Below, one piece after another: positions 20,109-28,711 of a DNA stretch of 64,000 bases (positions are counted from its first letter, which is position 1; each line of letters begins with the position of its first letter). The position numbers and the translations under genes were made by a program. This stretch comes from Acidisoma sp. PAMC 29798 (lineage in GTDB: Bacteria; Pseudomonadota; Alphaproteobacteria; Acetobacterales; Acetobacteraceae): assembly GCF_030252425.1 (NCBI RefSeq), contig NZ_CP126995.1, positions 1 through 64,000 on the forward strand, read 5' to 3'. Under the pieces are notes generated by a model that saw only the letters and a list, made by a program, of their open reading frames with translations, did not search any database and was not told where the DNA came from.

Positions 20109-20719
20109 AAGCGAGATTTGGTTTTCAGCGCCGTGCTGAAAATCCTGTCCCACAAGATCGCGGTGATGGCGTAGTTAGCGGGCAGACCAGCGTGATGATG
20201 CCGCAAATGGTGTCGCTTCACCCGCGCCAGAAGCCGGCCGCGCATCGGGAACTGATGACAGGCGTAATGCGTTGCGTCGTAGATGACGTAGCCGAGGATG
20301 AAACCAAGATACAGTCCCGACCCCGCGACGCCGAACGCGACATGAAAGAGCAGCCAGAACAGCGCTGCCAGCACCAGGCTCACGCTGAGGGGCATAATGT
20401 TTCGATAGGGGTCGGCGGGATCTATATGGTGGTTCTCATGCGCCAGGAAGATGATGCGCTTGCCAAACGTGGAACGGGCATTGTAATGAAATAGAAAGCG
20501 GTGAGCGAGATATTCGAACAGCGTCCACAGCGCCAGGCCGGCCAGAACAAGGCCGACCGCTGCTAGCAACCGCACAGGGCTCAGGCACGTCGCGCGTGTG
20601 GCCGCGACCAATAGCCCTAGCCAGACTACGGCGAAGACCAGCGGGGGCATCAGGGTCAACCGCTCGAGCGCGGAGTTCTGGAATAGACGAACACGTGTGC
20701 GTCTTGCAGAAGGGATCAT
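20105..20719 (-). CDS. Fatty-acid hydroxylase / sterol-desaturase family membrane enzyme
   Basis: This 204-aa membrane enzyme has hydrophobic helices and the family histidine boxes: EYLAHR, HENHH, DATHYACHQ and RHHLRHHH. These bind a di-iron centre, and relatives hydroxylate fatty acids or sphingoid lipids. It is translationally coupled to the following glycosyltransferase and lies next to the alpha-oxoamine synthase and dehydrogenase genes on the same strand. A role in 2-hydroxylation of the acyl part of a lipid made by these neighbours is an inference. The length is typical of short fatty-acid-2-hydroxylase homologues. Confidence 0.82.
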   Translation of the reverse strand: MIPSARRTRVRLFQNSALERLTLMPPLVFAVVWLGLLVAATRATCLSPVRLLAAVGLVLAGLALWTLFEYLAHRFLFHYNARSTFGKRIIFLAHENHHIDPADPYRNIMPLSVSLVLAALFWLLFHVAFGVAGSGLYLGFILGYVIYDATHYACHQFPMRGRLLARVKRHHLRHHHAGLPANYAITAILWDRIFSTALKTKSRF

Positions 20720-20816
20720 GGTGCACGCAGTCCTCGATCCAAAACAGCAACGCGCCGGGACGCCACCATACGCCTTCCCATCCTATTCTCGACTGCGTGT
20801 CGTGATCACGAAGCCG

Positions 20817-22043
20817 TTAGTCGCCGACTGCGATCGCCGTAAGAACCGGTTCATGCGCCGTCCGTATCCCGCTGATCGTGCCCGCGACGATCTCAAGAGC
20901 CTGATCGATCTCTGCGTGGCTATGCTGGGTGGAGAGAAAGAAGCGTAGGCGCGGCTGGTCACGGGGCACGCCAACCTGGACAATGGGTGGGCAATAAAAG
21001 CCATCCGCCAAAAGCGCATTCGCGCTGGCGACCGTTTCCATATTGTCGCGAAAGAAGACCGGCACGACGCCGTGTCCTGTGGCGGGACCTAGATCGAGCC
21101 CAAATTCCCGCGCAGTCATCACGAAATGCCGAGAATTGTCGTGTAACGCCTCAACCCGCCACGGCTCTATCCGCACGATATCGATGGCCGTCCTGACCCC
21201 TGCGGCGAGCGGGGGTGACATGCCGACGCTGAAGACGAAGCCCGGCAAGGTATAATGCAGCCAGTCGAGCACCGGTTTGGCTGCTGCTACGAAACCGCCG
21301 CAGGCACCAAAGGCTTTCGACAAGGTTCCGATGATCAGGTCGATCTCATACGGATTGACAGCCCAATGCTCGCAGAGACCTCTGCCCGTGGCACCCAGGA
21401 CACCAATAGAATGGGCCTCATCGACCAGCAGCCAAGCATCATGCCGCTGCTTGATCTCGAGCAGCCGGGGAAGGTCGGGTATGTCACCATCCATACTGTA
21501 AAGACCCTCGACCACGATCAGGCAGCGACCGTATTGGGGTCGCGCCTCCGTCAGAATGCGTTCAAGATCGTTCAGGTCATTGTGCTTGAAGATATGGGTC
21601 GTCGCCCGCGAGCCCACGGAACCGGCGACGATGCTGTTGTGGGACAACTCATCGATCAGAAGAAGATCCCGCGCCCCAAGCAGGTGACCGATCACCGTGA
21701 GGTTCGTCAGATAGCCGCTGACGAGGCAAAGAGTGCCCTCAGTGCCGATAAAATCAGCAAGCTCCGCCTCAAGCGCCGCGTGAAAATCCCGCTCGCCGCC
21801 AATCAGCCGCGACGCTGAAACCCCCACGCCCTGTGTGAGTGCTGCCTCGCTCGCGGCTGCGCGAATACGAGAATCGGTGCTCAAGCCCAGATAATCGTAG
21901 TTGCCAAAGCTAACAGGACGATGACCGTCGTGCTGCGGCAGTTGATCGACCGAACCCATAAAATGCTTGACCTGGCCAAGGACTTCTCGGCCAGCGAAAC
22001 GAAAACGGCGATCGGCGTAGTCGACTAGATTCATCGAGTTCAT
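20817..22043 (-). CDS. PLP-dependent alpha-oxoamine synthase (RkpG / serine palmitoyltransferase type)
   Basis: The enzyme condenses an amino acid with an acyl thioester. It has 408 aa with the class II aminotransferase fold. The PLP lysine is Lys243 in TLSKAFGACGG, the PLP ring-binding Asp is in LVDEAHSIGV (Asp208), and SFGNYDYLGLS and HNSIVAGS are typical of the family. BioF, Kbl, HemA, Spt and the rhizobial capsule protein RkpG all share this fold. The lipid-enzyme context favours Spt or RkpG function over biotin synthesis. A 97-base gap separates it from the hydroxylase gene. Confidence 0.85.
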   Translation of the reverse strand: MNSMNLVDYADRRFRFAGREVLGQVKHFMGSVDQLPQHDGHRPVSFGNYDYLGLSTDSRIRAAASEAALTQGVGVSASRLIGGERDFHAALEAELADFIGTEGTLCLVSGYLTNLTVIGHLLGARDLLLIDELSHNSIVAGSVGSRATTHIFKHNDLNDLERILTEARPQYGRCLIVVEGLYSMDGDIPDLPRLLEIKQRHDAWLLVDEAHSIGVLGATGRGLCEHWAVNPYEIDLIIGTLSKAFGACGGFVAAAKPVLDWLHYTLPGFVFSVGMSPPLAAGVRTAIDIVRIEPWRVEALHDNSRHFVMTAREFGLDLGPATGHGVVPVFFRDNMETVASANALLADGFYCPPIVQVGVPRDQPRLRFFLSTQHSHAEIDQALEIVAGTISGIRTAHEPVLTAIAVGD

Positions 22044-22083
22044 CTCATATAATGATCACACGGTCCCAACTGCGATTATGCAA

Positions 22084-22890
22084 TCACGGAAGATCGTGTT
22101 GCTGGACGCGAAGCCGCCCGAGGACGAAGCGGCGGACGGGCAGCGGTAGGAGTCTGTCGGCAATCCTCAGCAGCGTAAAAACCCACGGCAGTACGAGATG
22201 CCCTTGATTTTGCGATGCAGCAAGAGAAATACGCTCTGCTGCGGCTTCGGGAGACAGAATCCACGGTTTCTTGCTTACAAGTCGCCGACTCATCGGGGTG
22301 TCAATGAACCCTGGCGAAACCAGAGTAACGCCGACGTTGAACGGCTGCATGCCGTGGCGCAGAGCCTGCGCGAATCGTAGTAGCCCGGCCTTGGAGCCGC
22401 AGTAGGCTGGTGCGAAGGGGAGAGCGTGAAACGCCGCGACCGAGCCGATGAGGACCACTTGGCCGCCTTTTCGGGCAGACATACGCTCGGCCAAAACTGT
22501 TGCCATCACGGTCGCTGCGACGAAGTTCACCAAGCCCAGCGCCATGGCCTGTTCCGGTCGCTCTGTGACTTCATCTGGTTTACGCATATCCCCTAGCCCT
22601 GCGGCTAAGATGGCGGTAGCGATCGGCGTCCGGCTGTCATCGTCTCTCAATGCCGCGAGGACGGCGACAGAATCTGTGAGGTCAATCACGCGGGTGAGAA
22701 CATCGCGCCTCGAACAGGCTTGGCATTGTGCAGCAACTGCTGCTAGTCGCTCGCCATTCCGGGCCCAAAGCAGTAGCAAATGGTCTTGGCGTGCATAATG
22801 CATGGCTAGTGCGGCGCCGAGACCACTCGAGGCTCCCGTCACCAGAATGGCACCATAGGGTTTTACGGCGATCTTCCTGCCCCACACCAT
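22084..22890 (-). CDS. Short-chain dehydrogenase/reductase (RkpH / ketosphinganine reductase type)
   Basis: This 268-aa classical SDR has the nucleotide motif TGASSGLG near residue 20, the active-site Ser in LIGSVAAF, and the YCGSKAG Tyr/Lys pair. A hydrophobic, basic C-terminus (about residues 235-265) may associate with membrane. It precedes the alpha-oxoamine synthase by 40 bases on the same strand. In rhizobial rkp clusters, and in sphingolipid pathways generally, such a reductase follows the condensing enzyme to reduce its 3-keto product. A TTG three codons upstream is an alternative start. Confidence 0.82.
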   Translation of the reverse strand: MVWGRKIAVKPYGAILVTGASSGLGAALAMHYARQDHLLLLWARNGERLAAVAAQCQACSRRDVLTRVIDLTDSVAVLAALRDDDSRTPIATAILAAGLGDMRKPDEVTERPEQAMALGLVNFVAATVMATVLAERMSARKGGQVVLIGSVAAFHALPFAPAYCGSKAGLLRFAQALRHGMQPFNVGVTLVSPGFIDTPMSRRLVSKKPWILSPEAAAERISLAASQNQGHLVLPWVFTLLRIADRLLPLPVRRFVLGRLRVQQHDLP

Positions 22891-22965
22891 TCGTGCCAAT
22901 CAAGTACTAGGTATGCTCGCGCTCGCGTGCGGCGACAAGGGTTGCGGTGCCACAGCTCGCCAAGG

Positions 22966-24150
22966 ATGGAAAATGATTCCGCTCGCACAAAAGTTCGGTT
23001 TCCCAGTCTGATGGGTGTTCATGTAACGCCGGCCGAGACTAAACGAGATCGCAATGAGTTCTTGTCTCTGCCGCGGAAGATCTATACCGATATGCCCGGC
23101 TTTGTGGCGCCGCTCGATCTGGAACGACGGAGTATGCTGGATCCAAAGGCAGCCGCGTTCTTCCACCATGGCCGCGCCTGCTACTTCCTGGCACGTCAAA
23201 ACGGGCGTCTGGTGGGCCGAATCTCTGCCCAGGTCGATCCCTTAGCCGTGACACAATGGGGAGCGCCGATTGGGCTTTTCGGCGCTCTCGATGCGGTTGA
23301 TGACGAAGAGGTGATCGGGGCGCTTTTCTCGGCGGCCTGCGCCTGGCTGCAGGGTGAGGGCATGACGCACGCGCGGGGCCCCTATCTGCTTTCTGCGAAT
23401 GGCGAGTCAGGCTTGATGATTTCCGGACAGACGGAACGCCCGATGATCATGATGCCATGGCATCCGCCGTATCTCGCCCGCCATATCGAAGCGCTCGGTT
23501 GGACGAAGGCGATGGACCTCCTCACCTATGAGGTCGCGGTTGGCAACAGCCTTGAAGCAGCGCATCCGGTGCCCACAATGCGGCTCAATTCCGATGGTAT
23601 GGGGCACCTGACCGTGCGTCAGATGCGGCCGCGGCACATTGCTGAGGATGGCGAGATCCTCCGCACTTTGTACAACGATGCCTGGAGCGACAACTGGGGT
23701 TTCGTGCCGCTTACGACGCATGAGATGACATCAATGATCAAAGAAATGAAGCCGATCTTGCGTCCTGACTATTATGTATTGGTTGAGCGTGACGGTGTGC
23801 CTGTGGCTGTCGCCCTTTTAGTGCCCAACCTCTTCGATCTGATGGCGGATTTGGGTGGTGCGCCGTCTCCGATCGGCTGGGTGAAATTAGTCTGGCGACT
23901 CCTCAACAAACGATTCCGGTCGGGGCGCGTCATTCTATTGGGTATCAGTGCCACCGTGCGCCACACAACGCTCGGGGCCATGTTGCCGTCTCTTATCATC
24001 AAGGAACTGATGCACCGCGCTCCTTCTATGACGATCAAGACCGCTGAACTAGGCTGGATACTCGAAACTAATTCTAGCATGCGCCGCATCATCGAAAAAT
24101 TTGCGTCCGAGCCCAACAAGCGTTACCGGCTCTATGAAAAAGAACTTTGA
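22966..24150 (+). CDS. GNAT-like protein of the bacterial ceramide synthase-related family
   Basis: This protein of about 394 aa has an N-terminal half with FLSLPRKIYTDMPGFVAPL, LDPKAAAFFHHG, GRISAQVD and ARGPYLLSANGESG, and a C-terminal GNAT-like half (about residues 200-390). I recognise the pattern as that of a widespread hypothetical family, which to my recollection includes the Caulobacter ceramide synthase; I could not check this. It is transcribed divergently from the SDR and oxoamine-synthase genes. In that context it would N-acylate the sphingoid-like base. The frame is open from a GTG at 22927. The ATG used here is preceded by CCAAGG, and another ATG follows at 23011. Confidence 0.6.
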   Translation: MENDSARTKVRFPSLMGVHVTPAETKRDRNEFLSLPRKIYTDMPGFVAPLDLERRSMLDPKAAAFFHHGRACYFLARQNGRLVGRISAQVDPLAVTQWGAPIGLFGALDAVDDEEVIGALFSAACAWLQGEGMTHARGPYLLSANGESGLMISGQTERPMIMMPWHPPYLARHIEALGWTKAMDLLTYEVAVGNSLEAAHPVPTMRLNSDGMGHLTVRQMRPRHIAEDGEILRTLYNDAWSDNWGFVPLTTHEMTSMIKEMKPILRPDYYVLVERDGVPVAVALLVPNLFDLMADLGGAPSPIGWVKLVWRLLNKRFRSGRVILLGISATVRHTTLGAMLPSLIIKELMHRAPSMTIKTAELGWILETNSSMRRIIEKFASEPNKRYRLYEKEL

Positions 24151-24407
24151 TTCAATGGCTGCGAGGCTTCAGGCGATGTTCCAGTTGAGTATGTGTCAGC
24201 CCGGTATTGTCACGTTAATGCATGGAGCTCAGGTTTGGGATGAGGACAGAGATGCGGGAGCGTTCATCCCGCGTTTCGCGCGTTGTTGTCCGGACTGAAA
24301 TGGCCAAGTGAGAATGAGCAAGATCAATGCTCTAGGTCGCCGAGAGGGAACCAAAAAGCATCGAAAATCCGGCCTTTAACGGAAATCGTCCTAATCCAGC
24401 CTTTAGC

Positions 24408-24428
24408 GGGCCTGGCGCACATTCTGTG
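24408..24428 (+). repeat. Left terminal inverted repeat of ISL3 copy A
   Basis: It begins GGGCCTGGCGCACATT and is identical, in reverse complement, to 26078-26098. Confidence 0.85.
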
Positions 24429-24481
24429 ACGCATGACTTGGTTTTGGTTCTTGGCTTGGATTGAGCGGGATAGTGTCCTGT

Positions 24482-26077
24482 ATGAGCAAATCCCTGGTTA
24501 TGACACCGCTGGCTGGTCTTGACGTCCGGGAGGCTATCCGCACCAACGCGGGTTGGATGATAGCATCTGCGGGGCCGGAGGGCGGCCCCTGTCCATCGTG
24601 CGGAATTGCTTCCAATGCCCGCCATGGTTCCTACCGCCGGTCACTGCAGGATCTACCTGTCCAAGGATCACCGGTGATGATCAAGCTGACGGTGACCAGG
24701 CTCAAGTGCCTGAACCGGTTGTGCTCTCGGCGGACGTTCGCGGGCTCGATGCCCGAAGTCACCGGTCCTCGGGCGCGCCGTACATCGAGGGTGAGCGAGA
24801 TCGTCCGCCTGTTGGGTCACAATGCGGGTGGGCGTCCTTCCGGGCGATTGCTCGCATGCTTTGGTATGGCCGTCAGTGGTGACACGGTTCTGCGGCATCT
24901 CAAGCGGCATTCCCCGCAGCCGGATAGTGGCGCCTTGCGCGTGGTCGGTATCGATGACTGGTCGTGGCGCAAGGGCCAGAGCTACGGCACCATCATGGTC
25001 GATCTCGAACGTCGGACCGTGGTGGACGTGCTTGCTGACCGGTCGTCGTCGAGTGTCGCCGCGTGGTTCAGCGCACGCCCTTCCATCGAGGTCATCAGTC
25101 GTGATCGCCAGGGGCTGTATGCCGAAGGCGCACGGGTTGGTGCCCCGCAGGCTCGTCAGGTCGCCGATCGCTTCCATCTGGTCCAGAACCTACGCGAGAT
25201 GATCGAGAAGCAACTCGGCCGCCTGGAACGCCCGCTGCGCGCGCAAGGCTCGGCCGCCATCGAAGACGAGGACACGAGGGCGGGCTTGCATCGCCTCCGG
25301 CAGGTCAGCTTCGAACAGGTCCGGCTGCTGTATGATGCCGGCAAGACGGCCACGGCGATCACCGAGGAACTCGGTCTCAGCCGCAAGCGCGTCGACAAGT
25401 GGATACGCCTGCAAGCGCTGCCTGAACGCAACGCCATGGCGCCGACGCCAAGATCGCCGGCATACTACCAGGGCCACCTGTCCCGCCGATGGGCCGAAGG
25501 ATGCACTGTAGTCCGTCGCCTCTTCACCTAAATCCAGCGCCTCGGCTTCACGGGTTGCTACACGCATCTTTCACAGTTCGTATCGTCGTGGCGGCGGAAG
25601 ACAGAGGGCACGCCAGGCAATATCGCGTCGCACCCAACAGGCCTTCTCGCCCGGGACCCTGCGACAGGACGGCAAATGTCGCCACAGATCGCCGCCAGTC
25701 TGTGCATCAAGCCGAGGGCGCAGCTGACACCACGCCAGGCAGTCGCTGTCGATGCGCTGAAGGCATCGTCCACCGACTTCTCCATGATGCGGGCATTTGC
25801 GATGCGCTTCCGCGGCATCCTCCGAGGTCGGGATGGCAGCAAGCTGGATTCCTGGTTGGACGAAGCATACCACTCCGGTATCTACGCCTTGCAGCGCTTT
25901 GCACGAACGTTGCAAGGTGATCTCGACGCAGTTCGCAATGCGGTTATCGAGCCGTGGAGCAACGGGCAGACCGAGGGTCAGATCAGCCGACTGAAAACAA
26001 TGAAGCGCGCCATGTATGGCCGCGCCGGCATCACGCTCCTACGCGCCCGTATGCTTCCGCTTCAAACCATCAACTAG
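24482..26077 (+). pseudogene. ISL3-family transposase interrupted by one stop codon
   Basis: The frame is uninterrupted except for a TAA at 25529-25531. Before it are the zinc-ribbon cysteines (CPSCG and CLNRLC), the helix-turn-helix, the first catalytic motif VGIDDWSWRKGQ and SRDRQGLYAEGA. After it come the conserved FRGIL and PWSNGQTEGQISRLK with the last acidic residue. The related copy at 61.7-63.5 kb has Glu at the stop position (RLFTEIKG against RLFT-stop), so a single base change, GAA to TAA, explains the break. Unless read through, the product would lose the last catalytic glutamate. Confidence 0.88.
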
Positions 26078-26098
26078 CACAGAATGTGCGCCAGGCCC
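26078..26098 (-). repeat. Right terminal inverted repeat of ISL3 copy A
   Basis: It is the exact reverse complement of 24408-24428 and abuts the transposase stop. Confidence 0.85.
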
Positions 26099-26381
26099 CC
26101 TTTAGCGGAAACTAACACCCGCCTACTTGCACCATCAAGTGCTTGCACCGACGACGCCTGAAGGACAGCAGCGAGATGCCGTGCGACTGACTCCGACGAC
26201 GATGTATCCAACCAACGAGATAAGCTATGGGCTATAGCGCTGCGAATTGCGGCCCGGCGTTCTGCGAGATCCCGCACAACTTCCTCATGCTCCGCCGTGC
26301 ATTGGATCATGCTGGACTACACCATGCAGCCGCTCACCTCCGACTTCAGTCAGCCATCCAACACCGCGGCGCCGAACCCAA

Positions 26382-26840
26382 TCAGCCTCCGGTAAACCCG
26401 AAGCGGTTCGCTTTCACCTTAAGATCTCTCAGGTGAGCGATATTATGCCACTTCCCTTCGATATCTTGGTAAGCGAATGGCGGTTCGCCTAGGAAAAGAC
26501 CTCCCGGAACGATGTTCGAGGAAAAACTTATGACATCGTCGATCTTTAACGCGTTGCCGTTCACGAGTGCGGAGGTTCCCGTCACCCAATCCGAAATCAG
26601 CAGGGGTCCATGAATAAAATAACATCGTCCGTACAAGCGTGACGGTGGATCGCCCAGGATCTGCGCGCCGTTATATACTGTTCCCAGGCACGTCGTCGCG
26701 ATGACCTTGCGTGCGGAAGCGTTCCAATAGCCGCCAATCGATGATGTCTGGCTGGTAGGGGAGCAGGCGCTGAGCGCCAGGACGCCACCCGCACTCATTA
26801 ACATACGATGCCACCAGGGTCTGTTGTCATCCTCTGCCAT
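26382..26840 (-). CDS. Small predicted lipoprotein beside the type II secretion operon
   Basis: This 152-aa protein has a lipoprotein signal peptide (SAGGVLALSAC; Cys at about residue 26). It matches no family I know. The mature part is mixed polar with a few aromatic residues and ends in NRFGFTGG. It is divergent from gspE with about 100 bases between starts. It might be an assembly factor for the secretion system or simply a neighbour. About 280 bases on its downstream side, up to the IS repeat, contain no recognisable gene. Confidence 0.55.
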   Translation of the reverse strand: MAEDDNRPWWHRMLMSAGGVLALSACSPTSQTSSIGGYWNASARKVIATTCLGTVYNGAQILGDPPSRLYGRCYFIHGPLLISDWVTGTSALVNGNALKIDDVISFSSNIVPGGLFLGEPPFAYQDIEGKWHNIAHLRDLKVKANRFGFTGG

Positions 26841-26941
26841 GCGCCGCCTCCAAACGCCCCGTTCGTCCGTAATGATGGGAGGGGTGCGGACATCGGGATC
26901 CGCGTTATTCAGGCTTACCGAACATTTAATTGGAAGCCAAT

Positions 26942-28708
26942 ATGGGCGGCATGAGACTTCCTTGGAAAATCAAGCGTCCGACGGCGAGCGTAACGCCTCA
27001 ACCGGTCGCTGCGCGGGGCGACGAGCGGCTTGACCGTCTAGCCCAGGTGCTCGTCGATCTTGGGCAGCTTGATGCCCGCGGTGTCGAACGCGCCAGATGG
27101 ACCGCGATCGAGACGGGGCAGAGGCTGGACAGCGTGCTGATCCAGCTTGGCCTGGTGACCGAGCGCGGCCTCGCCGTGGCTTATGGCGACCTTCTCGGCA
27201 TTCCAGTCGCGGCACCGACACGTTTCCCCGCCGAGCCGCTTTTTCCGGATCGTCTTCTTGTTCGCTACCTTCGCCATATGCGGGCCGTGCCGGTTGCAGA
27301 GGAGAATGGCTGCCTCGTCGTGGCCTTGGCCGATCCTCTCGATCGCTTTACCCCTCACGCCATCGCCTCCGCCACAGGCATGCGGGTCGTCACCGAAGTC
27401 GCTGTCCCCATTGAATTAGATGCGGCTTTCGAGCGTCTGTATCCGGCCATCGACGGAGAAACGGAGAGCGGGGCAGCCGTCAACCCCGATGGTGAAGCAT
27501 CGGAGGAGGACGCGGAACGGCTGAAGGACCTCGCCAGCGAGGCACCTGTCATCCGCCTGGTGAGCCAGATCATCTCCCGCGCCGTAGAGTCACGCGCCTC
27601 GGACATCCATCTGGAACCTTTTGAGGATAGGCTGCGCGTCCGATATCGGCATGATGGACTATTGCATGAGGTCGAATCCCATCCCGCCCGCCTGACGCCC
27701 GCCATCATTTCGCGGGTCAAAATCATGTCGAGGCTCGACATCGCGGAGCGTCGGCTGCCGCAGGATGGCCGCATTAAGCTTCCGGTGCGAGGGCAGGACA
27801 TCGACTTTCGCGTCTCAACCATCCCGTCCCTCTATGGCGAAACGGTCGTGCTGCGCATTCTCGATCGCGGGACCGTCGCGCTCACCTATGACGCGCTCGG
27901 GCTGCCACCCGCTGTCATCACGCGTTTGAGCCGGTCGCTGCATCTGCCCAACGGCATTGTGTTGGTCACCGGGCCAACCGGCAGCGGAAAAACAACGACG
28001 CTCTATAGCGGTATCATCGAACTCAATGCGGTACAGCGGAATATCGTGACCGTCGAAGATCCGATCGAGTATCAAATTCCCGGCATCACACAAACACAAG
28101 TCAAACCGCAGATCGGGCTCAGCTTCGCAAATGTCCTCCGCGCCATCCTGCGACAGGACCCCAATGTGGTGATGATCGGCGAAATCCGGGATCTGGAAAC
28201 GGCGCAGATCGCCGTCAATGGCGCGCTGACAGGCCGCCTCGTCCTGTCGACGCTGCATACCAATTCGGCGGCGGCCAGCATTACGCGCCTGCGCGACATG
28301 GGCCTGGAAGACTACCTGATCACGGCAGTGCTGCGCGGCGTGCTCGCTCAACGCCTGGTGCGGCGGTTATGCGAGGCATGCCGGGTGCGGATCGACGCGC
28401 CGCCCGAACTCGTGCGGCGCTTCGATCTGGAGGCGCGGTGCGATGGCAAGCCCATGCATCTGTGGCGGCCGGCGGGATGCGCCCATTGCCGCGATACCGG
28501 CTATCGCGGGCGACAGGCTGTGGCGGAGTTCCTGGTGCCGGACGAGAGGATCGAACGCCTGATTCTGGCGCGCGCCGATCAGGCGGAGATCGAGCGGTCG
28601 GCCATCGAGTCAGGCATGGTGCCGATGTTCGATGCCGGCATTGCCGCAGCCCTCGCTGGCACAACCACCATCGAAGAGGTGCTCCGATCCTTGCGGGGCG
28701 AAGACTGA
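26942..28708 (+). CDS. gspE: Type II secretion ATPase
   Basis: This cytoplasmic ATPase powers pseudopilus assembly and has 588 aa. An N-terminal GspE/MshE-type domain is followed by the ATPase core with Walker A GPTGSGKTTT (about residue 342), Walker B VVMIGEIRDLET (about 408) and the His box STLHTNSAAASITR. A tetracysteine zinc motif (CEAC near 476 and CAHC near 513) is typical of GspE. The frame opens at a TTG four codons earlier; I prefer the ATG. It is the first gene of the operon. gspF starts three bases after its stop. Confidence 0.95.
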   Translation: MGGMRLPWKIKRPTASVTPQPVAARGDERLDRLAQVLVDLGQLDARGVERARWTAIETGQRLDSVLIQLGLVTERGLAVAYGDLLGIPVAAPTRFPAEPLFPDRLLVRYLRHMRAVPVAEENGCLVVALADPLDRFTPHAIASATGMRVVTEVAVPIELDAAFERLYPAIDGETESGAAVNPDGEASEEDAERLKDLASEAPVIRLVSQIISRAVESRASDIHLEPFEDRLRVRYRHDGLLHEVESHPARLTPAIISRVKIMSRLDIAERRLPQDGRIKLPVRGQDIDFRVSTIPSLYGETVVLRILDRGTVALTYDALGLPPAVITRLSRSLHLPNGIVLVTGPTGSGKTTTLYSGIIELNAVQRNIVTVEDPIEYQIPGITQTQVKPQIGLSFANVLRAILRQDPNVVMIGEIRDLETAQIAVNGALTGRLVLSTLHTNSAAASITRLRDMGLEDYLITAVLRGVLAQRLVRRLCEACRVRIDAPPELVRRFDLEARCDGKPMHLWRPAGCAHCRDTGYRGRQAVAEFLVPDERIERLILARADQAEIERSAIESGMVPMFDAGIAAALAGTTTIEEVLRSLRGED

Positions 28709-28711
28709 TCG

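Larger units (their letters stand above)
24408..26098 (+). mobile_element. ISL3-family insertion sequence, copy A
   Basis: The element is about 1.69 kb, bounded by 21-bp perfect inverted repeats at 24408-24428 and 26078-26098, with imperfect similarity (CCTTTAGCGGAAA-like) continuing outside them, so the true outer ends may be 15-20 bases further out. It carries one transposase gene with an in-frame stop. I could not see a clear target duplication. Confidence 0.75.

Noticed and set aside
20817-22043. Biotin-synthesis BioF as the identity of the oxoamine synthase
   Set aside because: No other biotin genes are nearby and the surrounding genes are lipid-modifying. Not excluded by sequence alone.
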